The position numbers were made by a program, and so were the translations under genes. A stretch of 9,545 nucleotides of DNA from Syntrophomonadaceae bacterium (GTDB lineage: Bacteria > Bacillota > Dethiobacteria > DTU022), in contig PWMM01000112.1 of assembly GCA_003558195.1 (NCBI GenBank), forward strand, positions 1 to 9,545. Direction: 5' to 3'. The notes under the pieces are model-generated. The model was not told the origin of the DNA. It did not search any database and worked only from the letters and a program-made list of their open reading frames with translations. Position 1 is the first letter of the stretch, and each line of letters begins with the position of its first letter. Below are positions 1 to 7,242 of this stretch, piece after piece.

Positions 1-1825
1 AATCCCCTCCTTTATCCAGCTGGTAAGGGTTGCTTTCTTTTTTCTTTAATAGATACTGATGCTCTCTCAGCAATGCTTGTATCTCTTCCTCAGAACCTTG
101 TTGTTCCATTTCTTGCAAACGTTTTTGCAATTTTTTCCGTTTTCTTTGAGCCCAAGAGCCATAAAGCTGGTTAATACAATCTTCTGTCATACGCTTCGCT
201 GTTTGGGGTGGCAAATCCTGCAAAGATGGATCAGTAACTGCTTCAGTAATAAGGTTTATTATCTTCGGATCTTCAAAATAATCCAATATTCTTTCTGCAG
301 TAACCGCCCTTTCATCGTTAGCTGATTCCAGGATAGTTTTTATGATTTGCCTGACCTGAACATTATCTATATAATCCAGATGTAAATGATTTCGACTTAG
401 ATTTGCTAATTCCTTGCTCTGGAGCATTAAAGATATCAATATTTTCTCAGCAAGCTTAATATTAATCTTTTGTTGATTCTCCGAAATTTCTTTTTTTCCT
501 GCCTGTTGAAAACGGTTTCCTTTAGTTTGGCGTTTTTTTAATTCACTGCGTAAAACATTTTCATCTATCCCGAGTTCTTCAGCCGCTTTTTTTAAATAAT
601 AGTCTTTTTCAACAGTATTAGTCGTAGCTATTAAAATGCCTGTCAATTCTTCTAAATATTCACGGCGCCCTGCAGGTTCAGCTAAATCGTACCTGTTTTT
701 TAATTGCGCCAACCGGTATTCAGTTAATGGTGTAGCCTGGCCTATAACCTTTAAAAACGCTTCCATTCCCTTTTCACGAATAAAATCATCGGGATCACTG
801 CCTTCCGGTAGTTCAGCTACATGTACCAGGCATCCTGTAGATTGGAGTATGTTTAAACCCCTCCAGGTTGCAGCCTGGCCGGCGCTATCTGAATCATAAG
901 CAGTAACAGCAGTATCAGTTTGAGACCTTAAACTGCGAGCCTGGTTTAAAGTTAAAGAAGTCCCCAGAGAAGCTACAGCGTTTTTTATTCCAGCCTGGTA
1001 TGCGGTGATGACATCTGTATAGCCTTCCATAATTATTGCTGTTTTTTCTCGGCGGATCCACTCCCTGGCCAGGTTCAGTCCATAAAGAATGAAACTCTTA
1101 TTGAAAACCGGTGTTTCAGGTGAATTTAAATATTTTGGTGTTTTTTGCCCACCGTCCTGCAATAGCCTGCCTCCAAAACCAGCTATTTTGCCGCTAACAT
1201 CAAATATAGGAAAGATAATTCTATCACGAAAGCGATCGTAGTAACCTTTATCTTTACCAGGAGAGACTAATCCGGCTTGCACTAAGAGCTCGGCATCAAC
1301 ACCTTTTCCCCGGGCATATTTATAAAAACCGGACCATCCTTCAGGGGCATAACCAACCATAAATATTTCTAAGGTTTGCTGTGTCATCCCTCTTTGATGT
1401 AAATAGCGTAAAGCTTTTTTTCCTGCACTACTATTATTTAGGTTATAAACGTAAAACTGAGCTGCCAGATCGTTGAGTTTAAAGATTCTGGTTTTCAAGT
1501 TATCTATTGCAGAAGTAGCGCTTTTATTCTCCGGCATCTTTATGCCAGCTCTATCTGCCAACAAGCGGGCTGCTTCGGGAAAAGCTATATTGTCCATTTG
1601 CATAATAAAACTAAAAGCATTGCCGGAAGCCCCACACCCAAAACAATGAAACAGCTGTTTTTCCGGAGAGACAGTAAAGGAAGGCGTTTTTTCACTGTGA
1701 AAAGGACAGAGTCCAATCATGTTTTTCCCTCTTCTTTCTAAAGCTAAATACTCCCCCACTAACTCTAATAGATCAGTTTGCTGCCTGATTTCTTCTACTA
1801 CACTCTCCGGTATACTCCGGTTCAT
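1..1825 (-). CDS. dnaG: DNA primase DnaG (3' end just beyond window edge)
   Basis: Synthesises the RNA primers for chromosome replication at the fork, working with the DnaB-type helicase. The minus frame from the ATG at 1823-1825 stays open for 608 codons to the left edge. It begins MNRSIPESVVEEI and shows the N-terminal CHC2 zinc ribbon (C40, H43, C61, C64), the RNA-polymerase-like basic core (YYDRFRDRIIFPIFD, GFGGR, about 195-220), and the TOPRIM metal sites (EGYTD with E267; DSD at 311-313; DPD at 344-346). A helical, charged C-terminal helicase-binding region follows. DnaG is usually near 600 residues and the visible end is a typical lysine-rich tail, so only the last few codons should be missing. 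An AGGTG Shine-Dalgarno sequence lies 5 bases before the ATG. The usual Gly in the DGD TOPRIM motif is Ser here, a mild change. In Firmicutes rpoD (sigA) normally follows, but that lies outside the window. Confidence 0.97.
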   Translation of the reverse strand, partial: MNRSIPESVVEEIRQQTDLLELVGEYLALERRGKNMIGLCPFHSEKTPSFTVSPEKQLFHCFGCGASGNAFSFIMQMDNIAFPEAARLLADRAGIKMPENKSATSAIDNLKTRIFKLNDLAAQFYVYNLNNSSAGKKALRYLHQRGMTQQTLEIFMVGYAPEGWSGFYKYARGKGVDAELLVQAGLVSPGKDKGYYDRFRDRIIFPIFDVSGKIAGFGGRLLQDGGQKTPKYLNSPETPVFNKSFILYGLNLAREWIRREKTAIIMEGYTDVITAYQAGIKNAVASLGTSLTLNQARSLRSQTDTAVTAYDSDSAGQAATWRGLNILQSTGCLVHVAELPEGSDPDDFIREKGMEAFLKVIGQATPLTEYRLAQLKNRYDLAEPAGRREYLEELTGILIATTNTVEKDYYLKKAAEELGIDENVLRSELKKRQTKGNRFQQAGKKEISENQQKINIKLAEKILISLMLQSKELANLSRNHLHLDYIDNVQVRQIIKTILESANDERAVTAERILDYFEDPKIINLITEAVTDPSLQDLPPQTAKRMTEDCINQLYGSWAQRKRKKLQKRLQEMEQQGSEEEIQALLREHQYLLKKKESNPYQLDKGGD

Positions 1826-1886
1826 GAAAACACCTGCCAGTGATTAGTTATGCTAAAATAATTTCCTTTTACGCCTTCAGCTGAGA

Positions 1887-1920
1887 TAACAAAAACCCCA
1901 TCTCGAAACCAGAGACGAGG
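1887..1920 (-). terminator. Intrinsic terminator in the dnaG leader
   Basis: On the minus strand a 9-pair stem (CCTCGTCTC at 1920-1912 with GAGATGGGG at 1904-1896, two G-U wobbles) encloses the 7-base loop TGGTTTC and is followed at once by TTTTTGTT (1895-1888). This is a classic Rho-independent terminator. It sits 62 bases upstream of the dnaG start and about 470 bases after the preceding gene, so it may stop read-through from upstream, end a short RNA, or attenuate dnaG. The opposite strand has no T tract after the stem, so it acts only leftward. Confidence 0.8.
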
Positions 1921-1932
1921 TGAATCATTAAA

Positions 1933-1950
1933 TAACCTAATTTAAGGTTA
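1933..1950 (-). other. Inverted repeat before the dnaG leader terminator
   Basis: The minus strand reads TAACCT, a 6-base loop TAAATT, then AGGTTA: a perfect 6-pair hairpin 12 bases upstream of the terminator stem. Together the two form a tandem-hairpin leader. It could be an operator or an RNA structure. I found only a 4-pair complement (AGGT with the ACCT of the terminator arm), so a competing antiterminator is not clearly visible. Confidence 0.4.
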
Positions 1951-1978
1951 CCTTCATTCAGCTATTTTAGTTGCGCTT

Positions 1979-2007
1979 ATTATATTCTTTGATTATTGAA
2001 CTCCAAA
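1979..2007 (-). promoter_or_regulatory. Candidate sigma-A promoter for the dnaG transcript
   Basis: The minus strand has a perfect TATAAT -10 box at 1984-1979. The -35 is weaker: TTGGAG at 2006-2001 with a 16-base spacer, or TTTGGA one base further with 17. Transcription would start near 1972, about 147 bases before the dnaG ATG and about 50 bases before the terminator stem at 1912-1920. The sequence around it is AT-rich, so chance matches are possible. Confidence 0.5.
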
Positions 2008-2100
2008 CTATTTTTGATTTCTCTTTGCTGCTACTTGTTAAATCAAGTCCATCTAATTTACTTACGGGTGGATAATGATCTTTATACAGTTAAGACAACT

Positions 2101-2128
2101 AAAAAACAAAACCGGTTTCATCTCGGTT
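2101..2128 (-). terminator. Weak terminator-like hairpin
   Basis: On the minus strand AACCG (2128-2124) pairs with CGGTT (2114-2110) across a 9-base loop, followed by TTGTTTTTTAG. The T-rich tract is good but the stem is only five pairs, so termination would be weak. No gene ends nearby. Confidence 0.25.
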
Positions 2129-2310
2129 AGCTTAAAGTAGTTCGACAATAGATCAAGGATTCCTGCCTGTTAAACTGATAGTACTAAAACTTAAACCGGA
2201 TAATTCTGATTTCAACCAGGTTGCAATGCAAAATTAACCCATGCAAACACAACGTCCATCGGCATTTTCGGGATTACAAAAATATTTTCCTTTAACCCAT
2301 AGCAGAATCT

Positions 2311-2377
2311 AAAAAAGGTTCTAAAGACAGAGCAGCCCCGGCTGCATGTTGCCTCCCAGGGCTGCATAAAACTTTAG
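2311..2377 (-). terminator. Probable terminator of the ppsR-ppdK-flavoprotein operon
   Basis: On the minus strand, 14 bases after the flavoprotein stop codon, an outer pair CTAAAG/CTTTAG (2377-2372 with 2326-2321) encloses a GC-rich inner stem GCAGCCC/GGGCTGC (2365-2359 with 2338-2332). AACC and six T residues (2316-2311) follow. The inner arm can also fold locally as GCAGCC/GGCTGC. The unpaired bases between inner and outer stems make it less compact than a textbook terminator, but its position and T run fit that role. Confidence 0.55.
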
Positions 2378-2391
2378 GGACTATCTATTTT

Positions 2392-4485
2392 TTACTCTTT
2401 ATCCTCAGATGGAAAACCTGCTTCTTGCAGGTTCTTGACAGCATCAGCTATTAACTGGTCAAACTTGTCAATTTCCTCTCCTGCAAGCTCAGTGAAACTA
2501 ATCTTTTCCCTTTCCAGGCCAATTGATTCCATCAAGTTACAGGCATGGTTAACTCTTTTTTCGGCCCACTGGCTAATTTCTTTATACTGACATTTGTATT
2601 TATCGCTTTCACTGCAGCCAATTACAACCACACCATCGGCACCTTCCTCAATGGCTTTGAGTAGATGCTGAGAATCAACCTTGCCCACGCAGGGATAACG
2701 AACCACAGCGGTATTTTTATGTTCTTTATTAAGGAATTCCGGTAAGGCAAAGGCTCCATAAGCACAGGTAATGGCCAGTATAGCAGGATCGCCATTACGC
2801 TTGGATACCAGTTCTTTCACCGCAGGCTCAATGGCATCTGCTGCTTCATCAACATATGAAGAGCGAAACTTTATAGCATAAACCGGGCATATACCCATAC
2901 ATAGACCGCAAGCCTGGCAATGTTCATTGCGGATCGTAACAGTACCCTCTTCATTGATAACCGGCACATCATAAGGACAAATCCGCACACAGGTAAGGCA
3001 GTTTACACATAATTCATCAATGCGCTGAGCTCCGGCAGCACAGGTTAAGCAGCGACGAGCTTCACAAACTGCCAACTCAGGATCATAACCCAGCTCCGCC
3101 TGTTTAAAGTGGCGCACTCTTTCTTCAGGAGTCATCATTGGAATAGAATTTCGTTCTATCCGATCTATTTCTTCAGCTACCTTAGAATCTAGTTTCTCCA
3201 GTTCAGGAACCTCTTCCAGTTGAGCACTGTCAAAGGGGACGCCCTGTATGTAGCTGGCGATTGATTTTGCAGCAATACGACCGTTGGCCATAGATTGAAC
3301 GGCAGTGCCGGGCCCGGTAACCATCTCACCGCAGGCAAAGACTCCCTTGCGGCTTGTAGTCATAGTCCTGTTATCAAAAACGATCCTTCCGCGCTCGTCA
3401 ATGTCAATTTCGCCACGGACCGGTTCTGCATCTCCCCCTTGCCCAATCGAAAAAATAACGATATCCCCTTCAAGAATATTTTGATTGTCTTTATTGAATT
3501 CAGGATTAAATCGCCCCTGATCATCAAAAACACAGGTACATTCTACCAGCTTGAGCCCTTTAATTTTTCCATTTTCCCTGACAATTTCATCCGGTCCCCA
3601 GGAAGGGTTCATTTCGACGCCTTCTTCGTGAGCTTCTTCGATTTCCCAGCTGAAAGCAGGCATTTCTTCATTGCATTCCAGGCAGGCTAGTTTTACCTTG
3701 CCCGCTCCCGCTCTTACTGCAGAACGATCAACATCCATAGCCACATTTCCCCCGCCTATTACAATTACGGTAGGATCTCCTTCAAATTTAAAATCTTCTC
3801 TTTTGACCTGCTGCAGGAAAGGCAGCGCATAGAGAATGCCTTCCCCTTCAGCACCGGGCAAATTTAACCCCCTGCTTACCGGTAAGCCCATAGCGAGCAA
3901 AATAGAATTATAACCTTCTTTTTCCAGCTGTTCTATAGTAATGTCCTGGCCTAATTTTTGGCCATATTTAAATACAACTCCCTGCTCGGCTATTTCATCA
4001 ATGTCCTGATCAATCGCTTCATCGGGGAGACGGTATAAAGGGATATAATGACGCACAGCGCCACCGGCTTTATCATCACCATCGAATACGGTTACATCTG
4101 CACCCATCCGCGCTAAATCATAGGCTGCAGTCAAACCAGCCGGCCCTGCTCCGATTATAGCCACTTTGCCCTCAAGCGAAGGTGCTTCGGAAGGAGGGCT
4201 TGCTTTAGCCTTACCATATTCGATGGCAAATCTTTTTAATCCCCTGATAGAAGGCGGTTTGTCTACATCATTGCGACGGCATTCATCTTCACAGTGATGA
4301 GCACAAATAGTCCCGCATACAAACGGCAGTGGATTTGTTTCTTTGATTATAGCCAGCGAACGATCAAAATCACCGGTAGCAATGGCCAGCAAATAATCTC
4401 TTACCCCCTGGTGCAGCGGACAGGCTGATTGACAGGGTGGATAAATATTATCCAAAACTAAATCCTGGTTATCATGTTGAGTCAA
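2392..4485 (-). CDS. FAD/iron-sulfur NAD(P)H oxidoreductase: GltD-like + 2[4Fe-4S] ferredoxin + MvhD-like fusion
   Basis: A 697-residue cytoplasmic electron-transfer flavoprotein with no signal peptide or membrane segment. Domains in order: an N-terminal Fer4_20-type cluster region as in glutamate synthase small subunit/dihydropyrimidine dehydrogenase (Cys 18, 22, 57, 61, 65, 69); a first dinucleotide fold IGAGPAG (111-117) for FAD; a second fold IGGGNVAMDV (243-252) for NAD(P)H; the closing FAD motif FACGEMVTGPG (383-393); a two-cluster ferredoxin (C493/496/499/503 and C523/526/529/533), with C479 and C482 just before it; and from about 565 an MvhD/FlpD-like domain (RYPCVGKVD, EEGADGVVVIGC, AEKRV). 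GltD alone is about 480 residues. The MvhD-like part lacks the first Cys of the usual CxxC, reading AITC, and its later pair is spaced C-x7-C (624, 632) instead of the usual C-x3-C. The start is TTG: AAGGAG lies 8 bases upstream and the next in-frame Met is far inside. It is not GltD proper, because no large glutamate synthase subunit is nearby. The electron acceptor is unknown; ferredoxin or a thiol/Hdr-type partner is inference. Confidence 0.88.
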   Translation of the reverse strand: MTQHDNQDLVLDNIYPPCQSACPLHQGVRDYLLAIATGDFDRSLAIIKETNPLPFVCGTICAHHCEDECRRNDVDKPPSIRGLKRFAIEYGKAKASPPSEAPSLEGKVAIIGAGPAGLTAAYDLARMGADVTVFDGDDKAGGAVRHYIPLYRLPDEAIDQDIDEIAEQGVVFKYGQKLGQDITIEQLEKEGYNSILLAMGLPVSRGLNLPGAEGEGILYALPFLQQVKREDFKFEGDPTVIVIGGGNVAMDVDRSAVRAGAGKVKLACLECNEEMPAFSWEIEEAHEEGVEMNPSWGPDEIVRENGKIKGLKLVECTCVFDDQGRFNPEFNKDNQNILEGDIVIFSIGQGGDAEPVRGEIDIDERGRIVFDNRTMTTSRKGVFACGEMVTGPGTAVQSMANGRIAAKSIASYIQGVPFDSAQLEEVPELEKLDSKVAEEIDRIERNSIPMMTPEERVRHFKQAELGYDPELAVCEARRCLTCAAGAQRIDELCVNCLTCVRICPYDVPVINEEGTVTIRNEHCQACGLCMGICPVYAIKFRSSYVDEAADAIEPAVKELVSKRNGDPAILAITCAYGAFALPEFLNKEHKNTAVVRYPCVGKVDSQHLLKAIEEGADGVVVIGCSESDKYKCQYKEISQWAEKRVNHACNLMESIGLEREKISFTELAGEEIDKFDQLIADAVKNLQEAGFPSEDKE

Positions 4486-4493
4486 CTAGATCA

Positions 4494-4499
4494 CTCCTT
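4494..4499 (-). promoter_or_regulatory. Ribosome binding site deciding the flavoprotein TTG start
   Basis: AAGGAG on the minus strand, 8 bases before the TTG at 4485-4483. No ATG or GTG in frame nearby has a comparable site, and the N-terminal cysteine motif begins only 17 residues after this TTG, so the rare start codon is favoured. Confidence 0.7.
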
Positions 4500-4516
4500 G
4501 CAACGTATTTAACTTA

Positions 4517-4560
4517 TTACTCTTTCGCCATAAATAATTATTCTCCTGTTTTCACAAGAG
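4517..4560 (-). other. Tetraloop hairpin and four-codon mini-ORF in the ppdK-flavoprotein gap
   Basis: On the minus strand CTCTTGT (4560-4554), loop GAAA, ACAGGAG (4549-4543) makes a 7-pair hairpin with one G-U wobble and a GNRA tetraloop. The AGGAG in its 3' arm could be a ribosome binding site for ATG GCG AAA GAG TAA (4531-4517), a four-codon frame 11 bases further on. There is no proper T run, only AATAATTATTT, so it is a poor terminator. It may be an mRNA processing or stability element between the two genes. The mini-ORF may be chance. Confidence 0.35.
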
Positions 4561-4581
4561 GCGATTTAACAAAAGAAACAA

Positions 4582-7242
4582 TTAATCCTGATCTTTCTCT
4601 GATAATGCAGCCCTGGCTGCAGAAAGCCTGGCAATAGGCAATCGGTATGGTGAACAACTGACATAATCTAATCCGATCCGGTTAAAGAAATGAATCGAGG
4701 CTGGATCACCACCGTGTTCACCACAAATGCCCAGTTTTATATCTGGACGACTTTGCCGCCCTTTATTAATAGCCATTTCAACCAGTTGCCCTACCCCTTC
4801 CACATCAATCTCAGCAAAAGGGTTGGCTGGCAAGATCTTATGTTGCAGATAGAAAGGCAAAAACTTACTTTCTGAGTCATCTCTGCTGTAACCCAGCGTG
4901 GTCTGCGTTAAATCATTAGTCCCAAAAGAAAAGAAGGATGCTGATCGAGCCAATTGATCAGCTACCAGGCAAGCCCGCGGCAGTTCAATCATCGTCCCAA
5001 CCAGGTAGGGAATTGTGGTCCCCTTTTCCTTAAAAAGCTCTTCCACAGTCTCTTCAACCAGCCGCTTCATCTTATTCATTTCTTCAAAATGACCCACCAG
5101 GGGTATCATTACTTCAGGTTGTAGCTTCTCAGCATCAAGTCCTTCTTCCAAAAGTTCAATAGCTGCATTAAAAATAGCCCTCACCTGCATCTGATATATC
5201 TCAGGATAAACCATTCCTAAGCGGCAGCCACGGTGCCCAAGCATAGGGTTGAACTCTGATAAAGAACGTACAGTTTGCAAAAGATCTTGTTTTTCAGCTA
5301 ATTTTTGCGGATCATTGTTTAGGCGGTTAAGCCGATCTACTTCTAAAATAAGTTCTTCACGATCTGGTAAGAACTCATGAAGAGGCGGGTCAAGTAGACG
5401 AATGGTTACCGGTAACCCTGCCATCTCACTTAAAATGCCCTTGAAATCAGCTTGCTGCATTGGCAATAGCTCTTCCAGAGCTAACCGTCGTTTTTCAGGA
5501 TCTGATGACAGAATCATTTTCTGAACTACCGGAATTCTGTCAGGTGCCATAAACATATGCTCAGTTCGGCATAAGCCTATCCCCTGGGCGCCCAGCTCCA
5601 CTGAGCGTCGAGCATCTTCGGGGTTATCAGCATTGGCCCTTACTTTAAGGCGACGAATATCATCCGCCCAGCTAAGCAGCTCATAGAAATGCTCCGTAAA
5701 CTGAGGTTCAATCAGGGGCGCTTCACCCAGGATAACCTGGCCGGTGGTTCCATCTATTGAAAGAATTTCACCCTCCTGGTACTTTTGATCACCAATATAG
5801 AAGATCCCGCGTGCCAGATCAATCTTCAATTCTTCGCAACCACTAACACATGGCTTCCCCATGCCACGAGCCACCACGGCAGCGTGGCTGGTCATACCAC
5901 CTCTGCTGGTCAAAATTCCCCGGGCAGCAATTATTCCGTGAATATCATCCGGAGTGGTTTCAGGTCTGACTAAAAGCACATTTTCTCCGCTTTTGGCCAT
6001 TTCCTGAGCTTTATCAGCATCGAAAACCACTTTACCGGATGCTGCACCAGGTGATGCTGGTAAACCTTTGGCTATGTAATTCATCCTGGCTTCAGGATCA
6101 ACTTGCCAGTGTAAAAGCTGTTCCAACTGGGCAGGTTCAACCTTTTGCAGGGCTTGATGGCGGTCGATCAAGCCTTCTTTGACCATGTCTACTGCTATCC
6201 TGATAGAAGCATGAGCAGTTCTTTTCCCAGTCCTGGTTTGCAGCATGTACAGCTTTCCCTTTTCGATGGTAAATTCAATATCTTGCATCTCCTGGTAATG
6301 TCGTTCCAAAGTTTTGCAAGTATCCATAAATTGCCTATAAGCTTCAGGAATATCTTCTTTCAAACCTTCCAGGGGGCGGGGATTTCTAATACCGGCTACC
6401 ACATCTTCCCCCTGGGCATTAAGCAAGTATTCTCCATAAATTAATGGCTCGCCTGTAGAAGGATTACGGGTGAAAGCCACCCCGGTTCCACTATCATTTC
6501 CGAGATTGCCAAAAACCATGGCCTGGATATTAACCGCCGTTCCAAGATTATCAGGTATCTTATTGGCCTGACGATAGACTGCAGCCCGGGGAGTATTCCA
6601 TGACTTAAAAACTGCTTCGACAGCCATGAATAGTTGTTCTTCAAGGTCAAGAGGGAATTCCTGACCCGATTCCTTTTTAATAAGATTTTTATAATCTGTA
6701 ATTATTTGCTCCAGGCTGGCTTCATCCAACTCAGCATCGGTAGCTACCTGCTGAACTTCCCTGGCCTCAGTCAAAATGTTTTCAAAATGATGATGCCCTA
6801 CCTGTAAAACAACATCTCCAAACATCTGCAAAAAACGGCGATAACAATCAAGTGCAAAATGGCGATCACCAGATTCATCAGCCAAAAATTTAACTGTTTC
6901 TGGATTTAAGCCAAGATTTAAAATGGTATCCATCATCCCTGGCATGGATATTACCGCACCTGAACGGACAGAAAGAAGCAGAGGAGGCTTATGACCAAAA
7001 ATGCGACCCGTTTTTTCTTCTAATTTTTTTAAGTTAGTAACAATTTCTTCCTTTAACTCGGGCCAGAGCATTTCATCATTTTCTAAGTATTGATTACAGG
7101 CTTTGGTAGTTATTGTAAAACCAGGCGGAACCGGTAATCCTAGACCGGCCATCTCGGCCAGATTAGCACCTTTACCTCCCAGCAGGCTTTTCATTGACCT
7201 GTCTCCCTCCTGGAAAGTGTAAACTAATTGCACCGTCATCAT
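4582..7242 (-). CDS. ppdK: Pyruvate, phosphate dikinase (PPDK)
   Basis: Interconverts pyruvate + ATP + Pi and PEP + AMP + PPi, linking pyruvate to gluconeogenesis or, in reverse, acting in PPi-linked glycolysis; cytoplasmic. The protein has 886 residues, close to the usual 870-890, and is intact. The N-terminal ATP-grasp domain shows KGANLAEMAGLGLPVPPG (24-41) and SVRSGAVISMPGMMDT (91-106). The phosphohistidine swivel domain has GGMTSHAAVVARG (448-460), with Thr451 as the regulatory site and His453 as the phosphocarrier. The C-terminal PEP/pyruvate barrel has CRTEH (558-562), GTNDLTQTTLGYSRDD and ICGEHGGDP, with catalytic Cys near 840. AGGAGG at 7254-7249 lies 6 bases before the first ATG (7242) and 9 before the second (7239). 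Either ATG is possible; the first overlaps the ppsR stop as ATGA. PEP synthase is excluded by the PPDK-type N-terminus and the paired regulator. Confidence 0.98.
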   Translation of the reverse strand: MMTVQLVYTFQEGDRSMKSLLGGKGANLAEMAGLGLPVPPGFTITTKACNQYLENDEMLWPELKEEIVTNLKKLEEKTGRIFGHKPPLLLSVRSGAVISMPGMMDTILNLGLNPETVKFLADESGDRHFALDCYRRFLQMFGDVVLQVGHHHFENILTEAREVQQVATDAELDEASLEQIITDYKNLIKKESGQEFPLDLEEQLFMAVEAVFKSWNTPRAAVYRQANKIPDNLGTAVNIQAMVFGNLGNDSGTGVAFTRNPSTGEPLIYGEYLLNAQGEDVVAGIRNPRPLEGLKEDIPEAYRQFMDTCKTLERHYQEMQDIEFTIEKGKLYMLQTRTGKRTAHASIRIAVDMVKEGLIDRHQALQKVEPAQLEQLLHWQVDPEARMNYIAKGLPASPGAASGKVVFDADKAQEMAKSGENVLLVRPETTPDDIHGIIAARGILTSRGGMTSHAAVVARGMGKPCVSGCEELKIDLARGIFYIGDQKYQEGEILSIDGTTGQVILGEAPLIEPQFTEHFYELLSWADDIRRLKVRANADNPEDARRSVELGAQGIGLCRTEHMFMAPDRIPVVQKMILSSDPEKRRLALEELLPMQQADFKGILSEMAGLPVTIRLLDPPLHEFLPDREELILEVDRLNRLNNDPQKLAEKQDLLQTVRSLSEFNPMLGHRGCRLGMVYPEIYQMQVRAIFNAAIELLEEGLDAEKLQPEVMIPLVGHFEEMNKMKRLVEETVEELFKEKGTTIPYLVGTMIELPRACLVADQLARSASFFSFGTNDLTQTTLGYSRDDSESKFLPFYLQHKILPANPFAEIDVEGVGQLVEMAINKGRQSRPDIKLGICGEHGGDPASIHFFNRIGLDYVSCSPYRLPIARLSAARAALSEKDQD

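Larger units (their letters stand above)
1826..2391. other. 566-base stretch between the flavoprotein gene and dnaG, no recognisable gene
   Basis: No credible full gene on either strand. The right end carries the likely operon terminator (2311-2377). A weaker terminator-like hairpin lies at 2101-2128, and the dnaG promoter, inverted repeat and terminator fill 1887-2007. A second, poorer promoter candidate is TATAAA at 2086-2081 with TTGTTT 17 bases upstream (minus strand). Two short minus-strand open stretches without good start codons read like protein: 1967-2089 (40 codons) and 2234-2308 (24 codons, three Cys). Plus-strand ATG frames here are at most 23 codons and lack convincing ribosome sites. 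I see no tRNA, T-box signature (the GGTGG-type motif) or transposon ends. Confidence 0.6.

Noticed and set aside
59..899. Plus-strand ORFs at 59-325 and 636-899
   Set aside because: They lie antisense within dnaG, whose minus frame is continuous with clear family motifs; the translations have no recognisable domains or ribosome sites.
1826..2391. T-box, tRNA, 6S RNA or insertion sequence in the large gap
   Set aside because: No T-box consensus, cloverleaf, transposase fragment or terminal inverted repeats could be found by eye.
3295..3690. Plus-strand ORF of 131 codons
   Set aside because: Antisense shadow of the flavoprotein gene; composition is unlike a protein family and no start signal is visible.
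5785..6650. Plus ORFs 5785-5973 and 6145-6444, minus ORF 6441-6650
   Set aside because: All sit inside ppdK in other frames; ppdK is intact and fully conserved across the same bases.
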